From a virus: a DNA stretch of 64,000 nt. Made by a program: the position numbers and the translations under genes. Below are positions 52,734-60,408 of the stretch, one piece after another. The notes below the pieces were generated by a model. The model was not told the DNA's origin. It did not search any database and worked only from the letters and a program-made list of their open reading frames with translations. Position 1 is the stretch's first letter; every line of letters begins with the position of its first letter. Where the stretch lies: positions 113,649 to 177,648 of the IMG/VR virus record IMGVR_UViG_3300042869_001172; one strand, written 5' to 3'.

Positions 52734-52740
52734 ATAAATA
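52734..52740 (-). promoter_or_regulatory. late-type promoter box, minus strand
   Basis: ATAAATA on the plus strand; TATTTAT lies 4 nt upstream of the start codon at 52729 on the minus strand. Confidence 0.55.
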
Positions 52741-52741
52741 T

Positions 52742-52775
52742 AAAAAAAGGAACAAATTTAATGTTCCTTTTTTAT
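52742..52775 (-). terminator. intrinsic terminator of the 52794-52955 gene
   Basis: GGAAC and GTTCC arms with A/T runs. On the minus strand it ends the small gene at 52955 just before the late-type box of the next gene. Confidence 0.65.
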
Positions 52776-52793
52776 TTTTTAACTCCTTGAAGA

Positions 52794-52955
52794 TTAATTT
52801 GAGGTTTTATTCACATTGTAATACTTCTCAACCGTCTTCTTAATTGCAGCTTTTACACTCTCTGTTTGTTGTTGTTTAACAGCTTGTGCTTGTTGAATTT
52901 GAACGACTTGTTGTTCTGGTGTTTGATTTTGTTTACCCTTGCATCCACAACCCAT
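52794..52955 (-). CDS. small cysteine-start protein (M-G-C-G-C-K-G-K)
   Basis: A 53-residue protein with an N-terminal C-G-C-K-G-K motif and a glutamine-rich helix, then a basic helix. Similar small M-G-C-G-C proteins are, to my recollection, widespread in bacteroidete-phage genomes. The cysteines could bind metal or become lipidated. It is divergent from the gene at 53043. Confidence 0.55.
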   Translation of the reverse strand: MGCGCKGKQNQTPEQQVVQIQQAQAVKQQQTESVKAAIKKTVEKYYNVNKTSN

Positions 52956-53021
52956 CTTGATAATTTTTAATTGTTTATTACTATAAATAGTGATTATGGT
53001 TTAATTATAATATAAAAACGA

Positions 53022-53028
53022 TATTTAT
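53022..53028 (+). promoter_or_regulatory. late-type promoter box TATTTAT
   Basis: CGATATTTATTA context, 14 nt before the ATG at 53043. Confidence 0.55.
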
Positions 53029-53042
53029 TAAATAAAAGATTT

Positions 53043-54803
53043 ATGCAATTTTCAGAATTAATTATAGAAAGTAGAGAAGATGACTTCAAAAAGAAGTATT
53101 CGAAGAAATTTTCACCACAAAACTTAGAAAAAATTACAAAAGATGTCGCCCCAAAATACCTAGATTGGGTTGGAAAGGTTATTGACGAAATAAATTTTGA
53201 TGAAACATTTTCAAAATTGGTTCCTACCGTAAACAGATTTCAAAATATCTCAACAAATCTACCTCAAACGGATATTAACCAATACAAAAGTTTTGATGAG
53301 TTATATGATTCCATTACAAGTTATGATAGTCGTATTAGAAGAGAAGTAAAACAAGTTAAAGGTGGTAATGTAGTTTACGATGATGGAGTTTACTTTGTTG
53401 TTAATCCGCTAAACTATGAATCATCTTGTTATTATGGTAAAGGGACAAAATGGTGTACTGCTGCTGAAACAGACTCTCATTTTAAAAGATATAATGAGGA
53501 TGGTAAATTATTTTATATTATAGACCGAACAAAGGCGAGTAACGACCCAAATTATAAAGTTGCGTTATTAAAGAAATTCGATGGTGACATATCGTTTTGG
53601 GATGCGAAGGATGATAGAGTTATAAATGTCGAAAGTATTTTTGGAGAAAAAAAATATAATGAAATTATGTCATCTGTAGACCAATTCTTGGGGGAGGTAT
53701 ACCCAGAACAAGTTAAACTATATGCTGATAAAGCCGCGGCTAAAAAAGAAAAAGAACGACTTGAAAGATTAAGAATTGAGAGAGAAACACGAGAAAAGAG
53801 AGAACAGGCCCAAGATAGGAGAGAAGAAGGTGAATGGGGTGGAACATATGAAAATATGGATGAGGAAGGATTAAAAGCTCATGCTTTATTAGATTGGTTG
53901 GTAAACAATAGTGATGTTGAGGCAATAACCAATGAAGATAGGGTTGAAATTACAAGATTGGAGAATGAGATTGAACGATTAGACCAAGAATATGATAATA
54001 GCGAAGACCCAAGACCGGAGTTACTTGACCAAAAATTTGAATTAGAGGATGAGTTAGAAGAATTAAGAAACAAGATTGATGTTTATAATATTATACCAAC
54101 AGGTAATTTTTGGCATTGTAGCGAATTTGAGGTTATTGATGCTGGGTTAGACGACAGAAGATATGCGGTTGGGGATGAAGATGATATGAGTAGAAGTGCT
54201 TATGAAAGTGTTGAAAATTTAATTGATGATATAGGGTATGAAGGATTTAATAAATCATTCGCAATGAATTATTTAGACACAGAAGCTATTGTTGATTATG
54301 CTGAAGAACTGTTTAATTATGATATTAATGATTCTCCGGAAAGTTATTTTGATGATGACCAACGAGAATTATCGGATAGACAAGAAGAGGATATTAAAGT
54401 TGCTAGACTTTTTATTGAGAGAGCGGAAAATCAAATATCCATGATGGAAGACCAAATGGATGGAGATAATGATGACGAGATTCAAGAAAAAATTGATGAG
54501 TTAAAAGAATCTATTGAAACCTATGAAGAAGAAATTACGGAAATTGAGGAAAATCCTGAAGGTGATTTCCCCGATGACTTAATTGAAAATATGGTTCATG
54601 ACAGAGTTAGAGAGGTTAGAGATGACCCTGAAGAATTTTTAAATGAATATGGATTGGAATGGGATAACTATATTGATAAAGATGATTTTATTGAAGGTGT
54701 TGTAAATGAAGATGGATATGGGACCACACTCAATCATTATGATGGAAATGTCGACGAAATTAAAGTTGGAGACCAATGGTTTTATGTAATGAGGATTGAT
54801 TAA
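53043..54803 (+). CDS. G-T-K-W-C-T-A family protein with coiled-coil C-terminus
   Basis: A 586-residue protein. N-terminus M-Q-F-S-E-L-I-I-E-S-R is capsid-targeting-like. The family core at residues about 105-195 includes Y-D-D-G-V-Y-F-V-V, G-K-G-T-K-W-C-T-A near 134-142, F-K-R-Y and L-F-Y-I-I-D. The C-terminal two thirds is charged, with coiled coils and an acidic D-E-rich region. Preceded by a late-type box. Together with 45783 this suggests packaged effector proteins; this is inference. Confidence 0.6.
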   Translation: MQFSELIIESREDDFKKKYSKKFSPQNLEKITKDVAPKYLDWVGKVIDEINFDETFSKLVPTVNRFQNISTNLPQTDINQYKSFDELYDSITSYDSRIRREVKQVKGGNVVYDDGVYFVVNPLNYESSCYYGKGTKWCTAAETDSHFKRYNEDGKLFYIIDRTKASNDPNYKVALLKKFDGDISFWDAKDDRVINVESIFGEKKYNEIMSSVDQFLGEVYPEQVKLYADKAAAKKEKERLERLRIERETREKREQAQDRREEGEWGGTYENMDEEGLKAHALLDWLVNNSDVEAITNEDRVEITRLENEIERLDQEYDNSEDPRPELLDQKFELEDELEELRNKIDVYNIIPTGNFWHCSEFEVIDAGLDDRRYAVGDEDDMSRSAYESVENLIDDIGYEGFNKSFAMNYLDTEAIVDYAEELFNYDINDSPESYFDDDQRELSDRQEEDIKVARLFIERAENQISMMEDQMDGDNDDEIQEKIDELKESIETYEEEITEIEENPEGDFPDDLIENMVHDRVREVRDDPEEFLNEYGLEWDNYIDKDDFIEGVVNEDGYGTTLNHYDGNVDEIKVGDQWFYVMRID

Positions 54804-54825
54804 TTTTTTTTAGTTTATATATTAG
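54796..54825 (+). promoter_or_regulatory. probable host-type promoter, imperfect -7
   Basis: TTG at 54796-54798, 19-nt spacer, then TATATTAG at 54818-54825, one base off TAnnTTTG. It reads into 54830. Confidence 0.4.
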
Positions 54826-54829
54826 TCTT

Positions 54830-55609
54830 ATGGGTAGAAAAAAGAAATTGTCCTTCAAATTAAATCCTGAGTGGATGTTGAAGGAACCATTAGATTTTGA
54901 ATATAACAAATATACTTTGTTAGATTATATTCAAAAATGTGAAAAAGGATTTGACAAGTTGGAGATTTATCCTGACTTTGTTGAAATTTCATTGCACTTA
55001 GCAAATTTACAATCATTAGTTAAAGAAAATACATTATTATTAACAAATAAGAAATTTGAATCTTGTGATGATGAAATTTTAGTTAAGGAACTTACACCGA
55101 AAAAACCAAGGGATTTAACGAAAGAAGAAGAAGAGGAACTAGTAAAAACTTTAAAGTTCTCGAATTCAAGATTATTTGATGCATTTAATATTGCAAAATC
55201 AATATGGAATTTGGCTTACGACAATATTGACTTGTATATCAAGAAGAATAGAAAATCAATTGCAACTGGACATGGTTATGTTTTTTATCATAATAAATTA
55301 GATACAAAAATATTCGTATGGGAATATGAAATTAAAAAATCTAAAGAAGACAGACATAGCCATAAAACATATGTTACTTCGATTTATAGTGGTTCTTCAG
55401 AAGATTTACTAGTCCCTGAAATAATCGAAGCCTTTTCAACTTGGAATCAAACGGATTATTTTAAAGACCTCCCAATATTTGAAATACAATCTTCACAAAA
55501 TTTTCCAATGGAACAAACTTTAGTTCCTATCATGAAGAGAAAACTTACTTCATATATTTATCAAATTGTTAATTCAGAAAAGTTAAATAACTTTGACTTT
55601 GAAAAATAA
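54830..55609 (+). CDS. hypothetical protein
   Basis: A 259-residue protein starting M-G-R-K-K-K-L-S-F-K. Basic N-terminus, helical middle, and a strand-rich C-terminal half (T-K-I-F-V-W-E-Y-E-I). No catalytic motif. It starts only 4 nt after an imperfect host-type -7 box, which would make the transcript near-leaderless. Confidence 0.5.
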   Translation: MGRKKKLSFKLNPEWMLKEPLDFEYNKYTLLDYIQKCEKGFDKLEIYPDFVEISLHLANLQSLVKENTLLLTNKKFESCDDEILVKELTPKKPRDLTKEEEEELVKTLKFSNSRLFDAFNIAKSIWNLAYDNIDLYIKKNRKSIATGHGYVFYHNKLDTKIFVWEYEIKKSKEDRHSHKTYVTSIYSGSSEDLLVPEIIEAFSTWNQTDYFKDLPIFEIQSSQNFPMEQTLVPIMKRKLTSYIYQIVNSEKLNNFDFEK

Positions 55610-55627
55610 TTTGATTATTATTCCCTT

Positions 55628-55837
55628 GTGGGATTTAACAAAAGATATATAACAAAACAATCATCTTTAGAGGCTCTCAACTGTAATGGATTAAAACTCT
55701 ATTATGGTCGGGCCGATACGATGATATTTGAAGATGACCTTAGTGAAATCATTTATGACTTATACTTGTCCGGGAAACCCGAACAGGAAATACTAAACAT
55801 TATTAATTTAAACACGGAAAAAGATGAAGTGCATTAA
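55628..55837 (+). CDS. small hypothetical protein
   Basis: A 69-residue protein with a GTG start (M-G-F-N-K-R-Y-I-T). It contains A-L-N-C-N-G-L-K-L-Y-Y-G-R-A-D. I recall related short proteins in T4-like environmental phages, function unknown. Overlaps the next gene by 14 nt. Confidence 0.5.
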   Translation: MGFNKRYITKQSSLEALNCNGLKLYYGRADTMIFEDDLSEIIYDLYLSGKPEQEILNIINLNTEKDEVH

Positions 55838-56054
55838 AACAATTAAAAAAACCAACTCAAGAGAGATTGGAGAAGTAATCAGAACTGAAGAAAAAGATGC
55901 TGACATAAGAGTGAGTACAGGTGTTTGGGCGTATTGTCCAAAGAGTGAATGGAAAGCGTTAACAAGGAGAGTTAAACCTGTTATTAAGAAAGAAACTGAA
56001 GAAGGTTCTGAGGATAAACCTATTACCAAAAGAGGTAAGAATAATATTCAGTAA
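55824..56054 (+). CDS. small hypothetical protein
   Basis: A 76-residue protein (M-K-C-I-K-T-I-K-K-T) with a V-S-T-G-V-W-A-Y-C-P-K-S-E-W motif and a basic C-terminus. Function unknown. Confidence 0.5.
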   Translation: MKCIKTIKKTNSREIGEVIRTEEKDADIRVSTGVWAYCPKSEWKALTRRVKPVIKKETEEGSEDKPITKRGKNNIQ

Positions 56055-56059
56055 TTATT

Positions 56060-56278
56060 ATGACTAAAGAAATGGTGAACAACCCTGACCATTATGGGGG
56101 CGTAGATAACCCATATGAGGCTATTAAGGTGATAGAAAATTGGTCTTTAGATTTTCATTTGGGTAATACTGTAAAGTATATCTCAAGGGCCGGTAAAAAA
56201 AATCCTGATAAAGAAATTGAAGATTTGAAAAAAGCGATGTTTTATTTGGATAGAAAGATAAAAAATTTAGAAAAATGA
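56060..56278 (+). CDS. DUF3310 protein (SaV-like)
   Basis: A 72-residue protein matching the DUF3310 pattern: N-N-P-D-H-Y-G-G, Y-E-A-I-K-V-I-E, then F-H-L-G-N-T-V-K-Y-I-S-R-A-G-K-K and a Lys-rich helix. Many phages carry this nucleotide-kinase-associated domain. It overlaps the kinase-like gene by 4 nt, so co-expression is likely. Confidence 0.75.
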   Translation: MTKEMVNNPDHYGGVDNPYEAIKVIENWSLDFHLGNTVKYISRAGKKNPDKEIEDLKKAMFYLDRKIKNLEK

Positions 56279-56721
56279 TATATTATTTAGTCGGACAACC
56301 TCACGCTGGTAAGACCACATTGTCCAAATTATTAAAAGACCATTTATCCTCGCAAAACATTATTCAAATAGATGGGGATGATATCAGAGACATCTTTCAA
56401 AATAAAGATTACTCTGAAGAAGGTAGAAGAAAAAATATTCAAAGAGCTCAAGACATTGCAACGTTTTTAAATGTTAAGGGGTTTAATGTCATAATATCAT
56501 TAGTTTCACCTTATAAAGATTTGAGGGATGAATTAAAAGAAAAAAGTGAAGTAGTTGAAATTTATATTCATACAACGGATATCCGAGGTAGAGAAAATTT
56601 TCATGTTGAGAATTATGAAAAACCAACTGAAAATTATATAGACATTGACACCACAGGTATTTCTGAATTCGATTCAATTGGTGAATTAATAGATAAAATT
56701 GACGAACATATTAGTAAGTAA
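56275..56721 (+). CDS. adenylylsulfate kinase-like P-loop kinase
   Basis: A 148-residue protein. Walker A G-Q-P-H-A-G-K-T-T near residues 7-15, then I-D-G-D-D-I-R near 33-39 and E-G-R-R-K-N-I-Q-R near 50-58, as in CysC-type APS kinases. These phosphorylate APS to PAPS, the donor of the sulfotransferase at 9719. Substrate is not certain: related phage kinases act on other small molecules or polynucleotide ends. It overlaps the next gene by 1 nt. Confidence 0.65.
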   Translation: MIYYLVGQPHAGKTTLSKLLKDHLSSQNIIQIDGDDIRDIFQNKDYSEEGRRKNIQRAQDIATFLNVKGFNVIISLVSPYKDLRDELKEKSEVVEIYIHTTDIRGRENFHVENYEKPTENYIDIDTTGISEFDSIGELIDKIDEHISK

Positions 56722-57131
56722 TGGAAAATTGGGAAAGAAAAAAACACGTACAAGCTGCGTTTGCTTCATCATCAACAAATAAAAAATATTCAATGTTTGT
56801 TGGAAGATGGCAACCATGGCACCATGGACACAGAGCCTTGATTGACCAACAACTTAATTTAGACAAAAATGTATTACTTTGTGTAAGAGATGTTGAGATT
56901 GACGATAAAAACCCATTTTCGACTGAATGGGTTGTGAATAATTTAAACAATGAATTAAAAGAATTAATTGAAGAAGGTCGATTGGTAATTCAAGTCATTC
57001 CGGACATTGATAGTATTAATATTGGTCGAGGTGTTGGATATGATGTAATTGAACATTTCCCACCGGATGAGATTAAGAATATTTCTGCAACCAAAATTAG
57101 GGAACAGATGAAAAAGGATGGTAAGTTATGA
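56721..57131 (+). CDS. HxGH nucleotidyltransferase (NMNAT-like)
   Basis: A 136-residue protein of the HxGH superfamily. The active site is G-R-W-Q-P-W-H-H-G-H near residues 28-37, and I-S-A-T-K-I-R near 121-127 is the second motif. The superfamily transfers AMP or CMP: NMN adenylyltransferase, FMN adenylyltransferase, cytidylyltransferases, ATP sulfurylase. Best guess is NAD-salvage NMNAT type by motif shape. Coupled with the kinase, so the two may act on the same pathway. Confidence 0.65.
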   Translation: MENWERKKHVQAAFASSSTNKKYSMFVGRWQPWHHGHRALIDQQLNLDKNVLLCVRDVEIDDKNPFSTEWVVNNLNNELKELIEEGRLVIQVIPDIDSINIGRGVGYDVIEHFPPDEIKNISATKIREQMKKDGKL

Positions 57132-57424
57132 CAGTAGATATTGACCAATACGCGGAAGGTGCGGTTTTATTAGATGGGTTAGAGGACGCAATTATTGGGA
57201 TTGTTGAGGATTTTGGTTCTCCGGGAAGAAAAATGTTATATTCTAAACCAAGAATATTACACATCCTACAAGAAAGAGATTTAATGACTTATGGTGAAGC
57301 TGAAGAGTTTTATGATTATAATATATTAGGTTTATATGCGGGCGAATTAACACCAGTATTTTTAGATTTAGAGATTACACCAATAAAAAAAGAAGATGGT
57401 TGGGAATACCAATTAATAGAATAG
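57128..57424 (+). CDS. hypothetical protein
   Basis: A 98-residue protein (M-T-V-D-I-D-Q-Y) with A-E-G-A-V-L-L-D-G-L-E-D-A and an acidic helix (Y-G-E-A-E-E-F-Y-D-Y-N). Overlaps the nucleotidyltransferase gene by 4 nt. No family named. Confidence 0.5.
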   Translation: MTVDIDQYAEGAVLLDGLEDAIIGIVEDFGSPGRKMLYSKPRILHILQERDLMTYGEAEEFYDYNILGLYAGELTPVFLDLEITPIKKEDGWEYQLIE

Positions 57425-57425
57425 T

Positions 57426-58277
57426 ATGATAGAAACAGGAAAGATTATAAATGGTGAGTGTGTTGAGGTTATGGGAACATTTCCTGAAGGTTGTGTGGAT
57501 TTAGTGGTGACTAGTCCTCCATATTCAGTTAACATCAAATACGATGTCTATAACGATAGTATTCCAATGGATGAATATTGGGATTTTACAACAAAATGGT
57601 TAACTGAAGCGTATAGAGTATTAAAGGATGACGGAAGAATTGCTATCAATGTTCCAATAGAAGTGAATGTTCAAGAAAGAGGTGGGAGAATACTATTCAA
57701 CGCTGAATTTTGGATGAAGATGAAGGAAGTCGGGTTTAAGTTCTACGGGATGGTTGATTTAACTGAAGATTCACCACATAGAGTGAGACAAACCGCTTGG
57801 GGTTCGTGGATGTCAGCATCCAGTCCCTATATCTATAACCCAAAAGAATGTATTATATTGGCTTATAAGAAGACAAGTAAAAAATTAACCAAAGGTGAAT
57901 CTCAATGGACGGGAAACCCAACTAAAGTAATTCAAGAAGACGGAACCATTAAAAATAAAATGGTTTATAAAGATGAGGATAAGAAAGAGTTTATGAACTT
58001 GGTTTTTGGAAGGTGGGAATACTTTGCAGATACTAAATCATTAACCAAGGCAACATTTAGTTTAGACATTCCGAGCAAAGCGATTAAGATATTATCTTAT
58101 AAGAACGATATTGTTCTTGACCCCTTCATGGGTAGCGGGACTTCGGCGGTCAGTGCTGAAACGTTGGGCCGCAGATGGATTGGAATTGAAGTATCTCCGG
58201 GTTATTGTGAGGTCGCAAGAAATAGAATTAAAAATTTTATTAGAGAACGAGAACAAATTGAATTAGAATTAAAATAG
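57426..58277 (+). CDS. site-specific DNA methyltransferase (TSPPY type)
   Basis: A 283-residue beta-class (circularly permuted) enzyme: the catalytic T-S-P-P-Y near residues 29-33 comes first, and the AdoMet-binding D-P-F-M-G-S-G-T near 237-244 comes near the C-terminus. The S-P-P-Y form is used by N4-cytosine and some N6-adenine enzymes. This is the third DNA methyltransferase here, and it likely protects phage DNA from host restriction. Followed by a strong terminator. Confidence 0.85.
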   Translation: MIETGKIINGECVEVMGTFPEGCVDLVVTSPPYSVNIKYDVYNDSIPMDEYWDFTTKWLTEAYRVLKDDGRIAINVPIEVNVQERGGRILFNAEFWMKMKEVGFKFYGMVDLTEDSPHRVRQTAWGSWMSASSPYIYNPKECIILAYKKTSKKLTKGESQWTGNPTKVIQEDGTIKNKMVYKDEDKKEFMNLVFGRWEYFADTKSLTKATFSLDIPSKAIKILSYKNDIVLDPFMGSGTSAVSAETLGRRWIGIEVSPGYCEVARNRIKNFIREREQIELELK

Positions 58278-58304
58278 AAAAGGGTCGTAAGACCCTTTTT
58301 TTGT
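58278..58304 (+). terminator. intrinsic terminator after the methyltransferase
   Basis: AAAAGGGTC and GACCCTTTT pair around GTAA, followed by T-run. Confidence 0.85.
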
Positions 58305-58313
58305 TTGTATTGA

Positions 58314-58320
58314 TATTTAT
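58314..58320 (+). promoter_or_regulatory. late-type promoter box TATTTAT
   Basis: TGATATTTATAA context, 14 nt before the ATG at 58335, directly after a terminator. Confidence 0.6.
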
Positions 58321-58334
58321 AATTAAAATAAAAA

Positions 58335-59393
58335 ATGAAGAATATCATTATAACAGAATCTCATTTGAAATCCATCCAAGAAAGATATATCGGTGGGGAA
58401 TCATTATATGATGAAAACACCCAAATGTTAAACGAAGAATGGTGGAACACTCTTGGAGATGTTGTGGGTATTTTCGACCCAACAGGAGTTGTTGATTTGG
58501 TTAATGGTCTTGATTATATTCGTCAAGGGGAATATTTATTTGGGTTTTTGTCTATGATAGCAATTGTTCCTTATGTTGGAGATGTAATTGCCAAACCACT
58601 TATGGGGGTATCGAAAGGTAGTAAAGCTATGAGAGGTGTAAATGAGGCGATGGGTATTGTAAAAAATGGGGGTAATGTTGCAGACGCTAGTAAAATATTA
58701 TCTGATGCAGGAAAGGCTTCACCACTATTTAGTAAATTGTTAAACACTTCAATTAGTTGGGGAGGTAAATTAAGACAAATTATTGATAGAATCCCTGGCG
58801 GAAAATTAACTGCGGGGTTAAGAAAAACATTAATAGATTGGATTGACCTTTTTACTGGTGTAGCTAGACAAAGAAAAAATGTTACTAAAGTAACTGCAAA
58901 TTTTGCTAAAAGAATTAAAGCGGCTGACCCGGCAACTGCAACTGCATTGGTAAAACAATTAAAAACACAGTTAGGTAAAAGTAGTAGGACATTAAGAGAT
59001 TATAAAATGACTGACCCTTCATTTATGGCTAAATATGTTTGGCCTGGAGTTTCACTTAGAAATAGAGAATTAACCGGATTAATGAGAAAAACTAAATTCT
59101 ATGCGGGATTGCTTGATTATTTGGGTGTTGGAAACTTTGTTGGACCTGAAGAATTATCTGAAAAGATGGGAGAAGAGAATGTAAAACAAAAAATGATTGA
59201 ATATTCAAAAACTCAGGAAGGTCAGAAAAATTGGGGTGAAGATATGAGTGGAGTGTCACAAGAAACAACTACACCAACACCTCCTGCACCTCCCACACAA
59301 CCAAGTTCGGATAATGGTATTAAAGACGACCCATTTAATCAAATGTTGAAAGGGATTCTTATGGGTAAATTAAACCCAATACCGGGAATGTAA
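58335..59393 (+). CDS. candidate packaged or membrane-active virion protein
   Basis: A 352-residue protein starting M-K-N-I-I-I-T-E-S-H-L-K-S-I, a capsid-targeting-like start. A hydrophobic region near residues 40-90 (D-V-V-G-I-F-D-P-T-G-V-V-D-L and F-L-S-M-I-A-I-V-P-Y-V-G-D-V) could insert in membrane. A basic helical middle follows. The tail has Pro/Thr stretches. Late-type box and isolated operon suggest a virion protein. Function unknown. Confidence 0.55.
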   Translation: MKNIIITESHLKSIQERYIGGESLYDENTQMLNEEWWNTLGDVVGIFDPTGVVDLVNGLDYIRQGEYLFGFLSMIAIVPYVGDVIAKPLMGVSKGSKAMRGVNEAMGIVKNGGNVADASKILSDAGKASPLFSKLLNTSISWGGKLRQIIDRIPGGKLTAGLRKTLIDWIDLFTGVARQRKNVTKVTANFAKRIKAADPATATALVKQLKTQLGKSSRTLRDYKMTDPSFMAKYVWPGVSLRNRELTGLMRKTKFYAGLLDYLGVGNFVGPEELSEKMGEENVKQKMIEYSKTQEGQKNWGEDMSGVSQETTTPTPPAPPTQPSSDNGIKDDPFNQMLKGILMGKLNPIPGM

Positions 59394-59395
59394 TA

Positions 59396-59403
59396 TATAA
59401 ATA
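59396..59403 (+). promoter_or_regulatory. T4-late-like TATAAATA box
   Basis: TATAAATA lies 18 nt before the ATG at 59422. This is the T4 late consensus in its usual orientation. Elsewhere here the box reads TATTTAT on the coding strand. Confidence 0.45.
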
Positions 59404-59421
59404 ATAATAAAAAAAATACAC

Positions 59422-59769
59422 ATGACAAAGATTATAAGATTAACTGAATCAGATTTAACAAATATTGTTAGAAGAGTTATTGAAGAACAAATGAATACTC
59501 AATCACCGATTGATATTCAAATGACTAAAATTAAACCTGAAATGGGTGGAAAATATTGTTTTGGGAACCCACAACGAATGAAATCAACTTACGGAAATAA
59601 TGTTGTATTACATAAAGTTAGAACTGGTGATACATTAAGTGGTATTGCATCGAAATATCCTGGTGTTAGTAGTGTTGACGAAATAATTGCAACTAATAAA
59701 AGTTGTCAATTATCAAAAGGGTTAAAAGGTGGGGATGTGATTGCTATTATAATGACACCTTCAGTGTGA
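59422..59769 (+). CDS. LysM-domain protein with capsid-targeting-like N-terminus
   Basis: A 115-residue protein. The N-terminus L-T-E-S-D-L-T-N-I-V-R-R-V-I-E-E-Q is nearly identical in pattern to a motif within the 39281 protein. A LysM domain at residues about 63-110 (H-K-V-R-T-G-D-T-L-S-G-I-A ... I-I-A-T-N) binds N-acetylglucosamine in peptidoglycan. A packaged protein released at infection to act on the cell wall is a possible role; inferred. Confidence 0.65.
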   Translation: MTKIIRLTESDLTNIVRRVIEEQMNTQSPIDIQMTKIKPEMGGKYCFGNPQRMKSTYGNNVVLHKVRTGDTLSGIASKYPGVSSVDEIIATNKSCQLSKGLKGGDVIAIIMTPSV

Positions 59770-59814
59770 TATGAAAAAAAGTGAATAACGTTAAATCAGA
59801 ACGATTAAAGAAAA

Positions 59815-60057
59815 ATGTTTAAGATTATAAAGTATCGATGTAGGGGTTTCCATATATCGGCAACAACATTATCTTTCAATACAATTGAGGTAGTATGTTC
59901 AAACATAGGTCTTATGGTAGATATACCCCATTTAGAAATAATCCTGATGAGGGTTTTTTTATTATGTCGTAGCCATTGGGTTTTGTTCAAGTATCTTGTA
60001 ATCTTTTCAAGAAGGGGAAGAAATACAAGAACACCTGAGGGGCAAAAATTAGAGTAA
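59815..60057 (+). CDS. doubtful small ORF
   Basis: An 80-residue frame (M-F-K-I-I-K-Y-R-C-R) that starts 45 nt after the LysM stop. It overlaps the DUF192 gene tail to tail by 9 nt. Composition is cysteine- and isoleucine-rich without a clear domain. The opposite strand carries an equally weak frame. The rest of this 279-nt gap shows no convincing gene. Confidence 0.25.
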   Translation: MFKIIKYRCRGFHISATTLSFNTIEVVCSNIGLMVDIPHLEIILMRVFLLCRSHWVLFKYLVIFSRRGRNTRTPEGQKLE

Positions 60058-60396
60058 GTATTCTATAACATCACCCGCTTCGATATTTAAATATTCACAG
60101 GTTCCACCTTCAAGTTCTAGTACGATATTACCGTTACCACAATAACTTGAACATTCTTCACCTTCACATGGAGGACAGTTGTGGTGGATATTTACAATAA
60201 CATTATTACGGATGATTATGATATCCAAATTGGTTATACAATTCTTCATCCAAAAACATTGTTTGTTACCTCCCATTAGGAATAACAAACCTTCAAAAGA
60301 TTTGTCAAATGTTTTTCCCATCATGCCAATCGCTTGAGATTTCTTATCAATTAGGGTTTTGACTTTGAAGATATTTTGATTAATTTTTACATTCAT
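60049..60396 (-). CDS. DUF192 family protein
   Basis: A 115-residue protein. The DUF192 signature F-W-M-K-N-C-I-T-N-L-D-I-I-I-I is present near residues 48-62. It has no signal peptide, unlike most cellular members. An acidic/Cys insert (C-P-P-C-E-G-E-E-C) lies after it. Divergent from the Nudix gene by 12 nt. Function of DUF192 is not established. Confidence 0.75.
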   Translation of the reverse strand: MNVKINQNIFKVKTLIDKKSQAIGMMGKTFDKSFEGLLFLMGGNKQCFWMKNCITNLDIIIIRNNVIVNIHHNCPPCEGEECSSYCGNGNIVLELEGGTCEYLNIEAGDVIEYLL

Positions 60397-60400
60397 AACA

Positions 60401-60407
60401 ATAAATA
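60401..60407 (-). promoter_or_regulatory. late-type promoter box, minus strand
   Basis: ATAAATA on the plus strand, 4 nt upstream of the minus-strand start at 60396. It fills most of the 12-nt gap between two divergent start codons. Confidence 0.5.
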
Positions 60408-60408
60408 T

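Noticed and set aside
59805-59990. Minus-strand ORF of 61 codons
   Set aside because: Overlaps another weak frame. No promoter box or terminator supports it.
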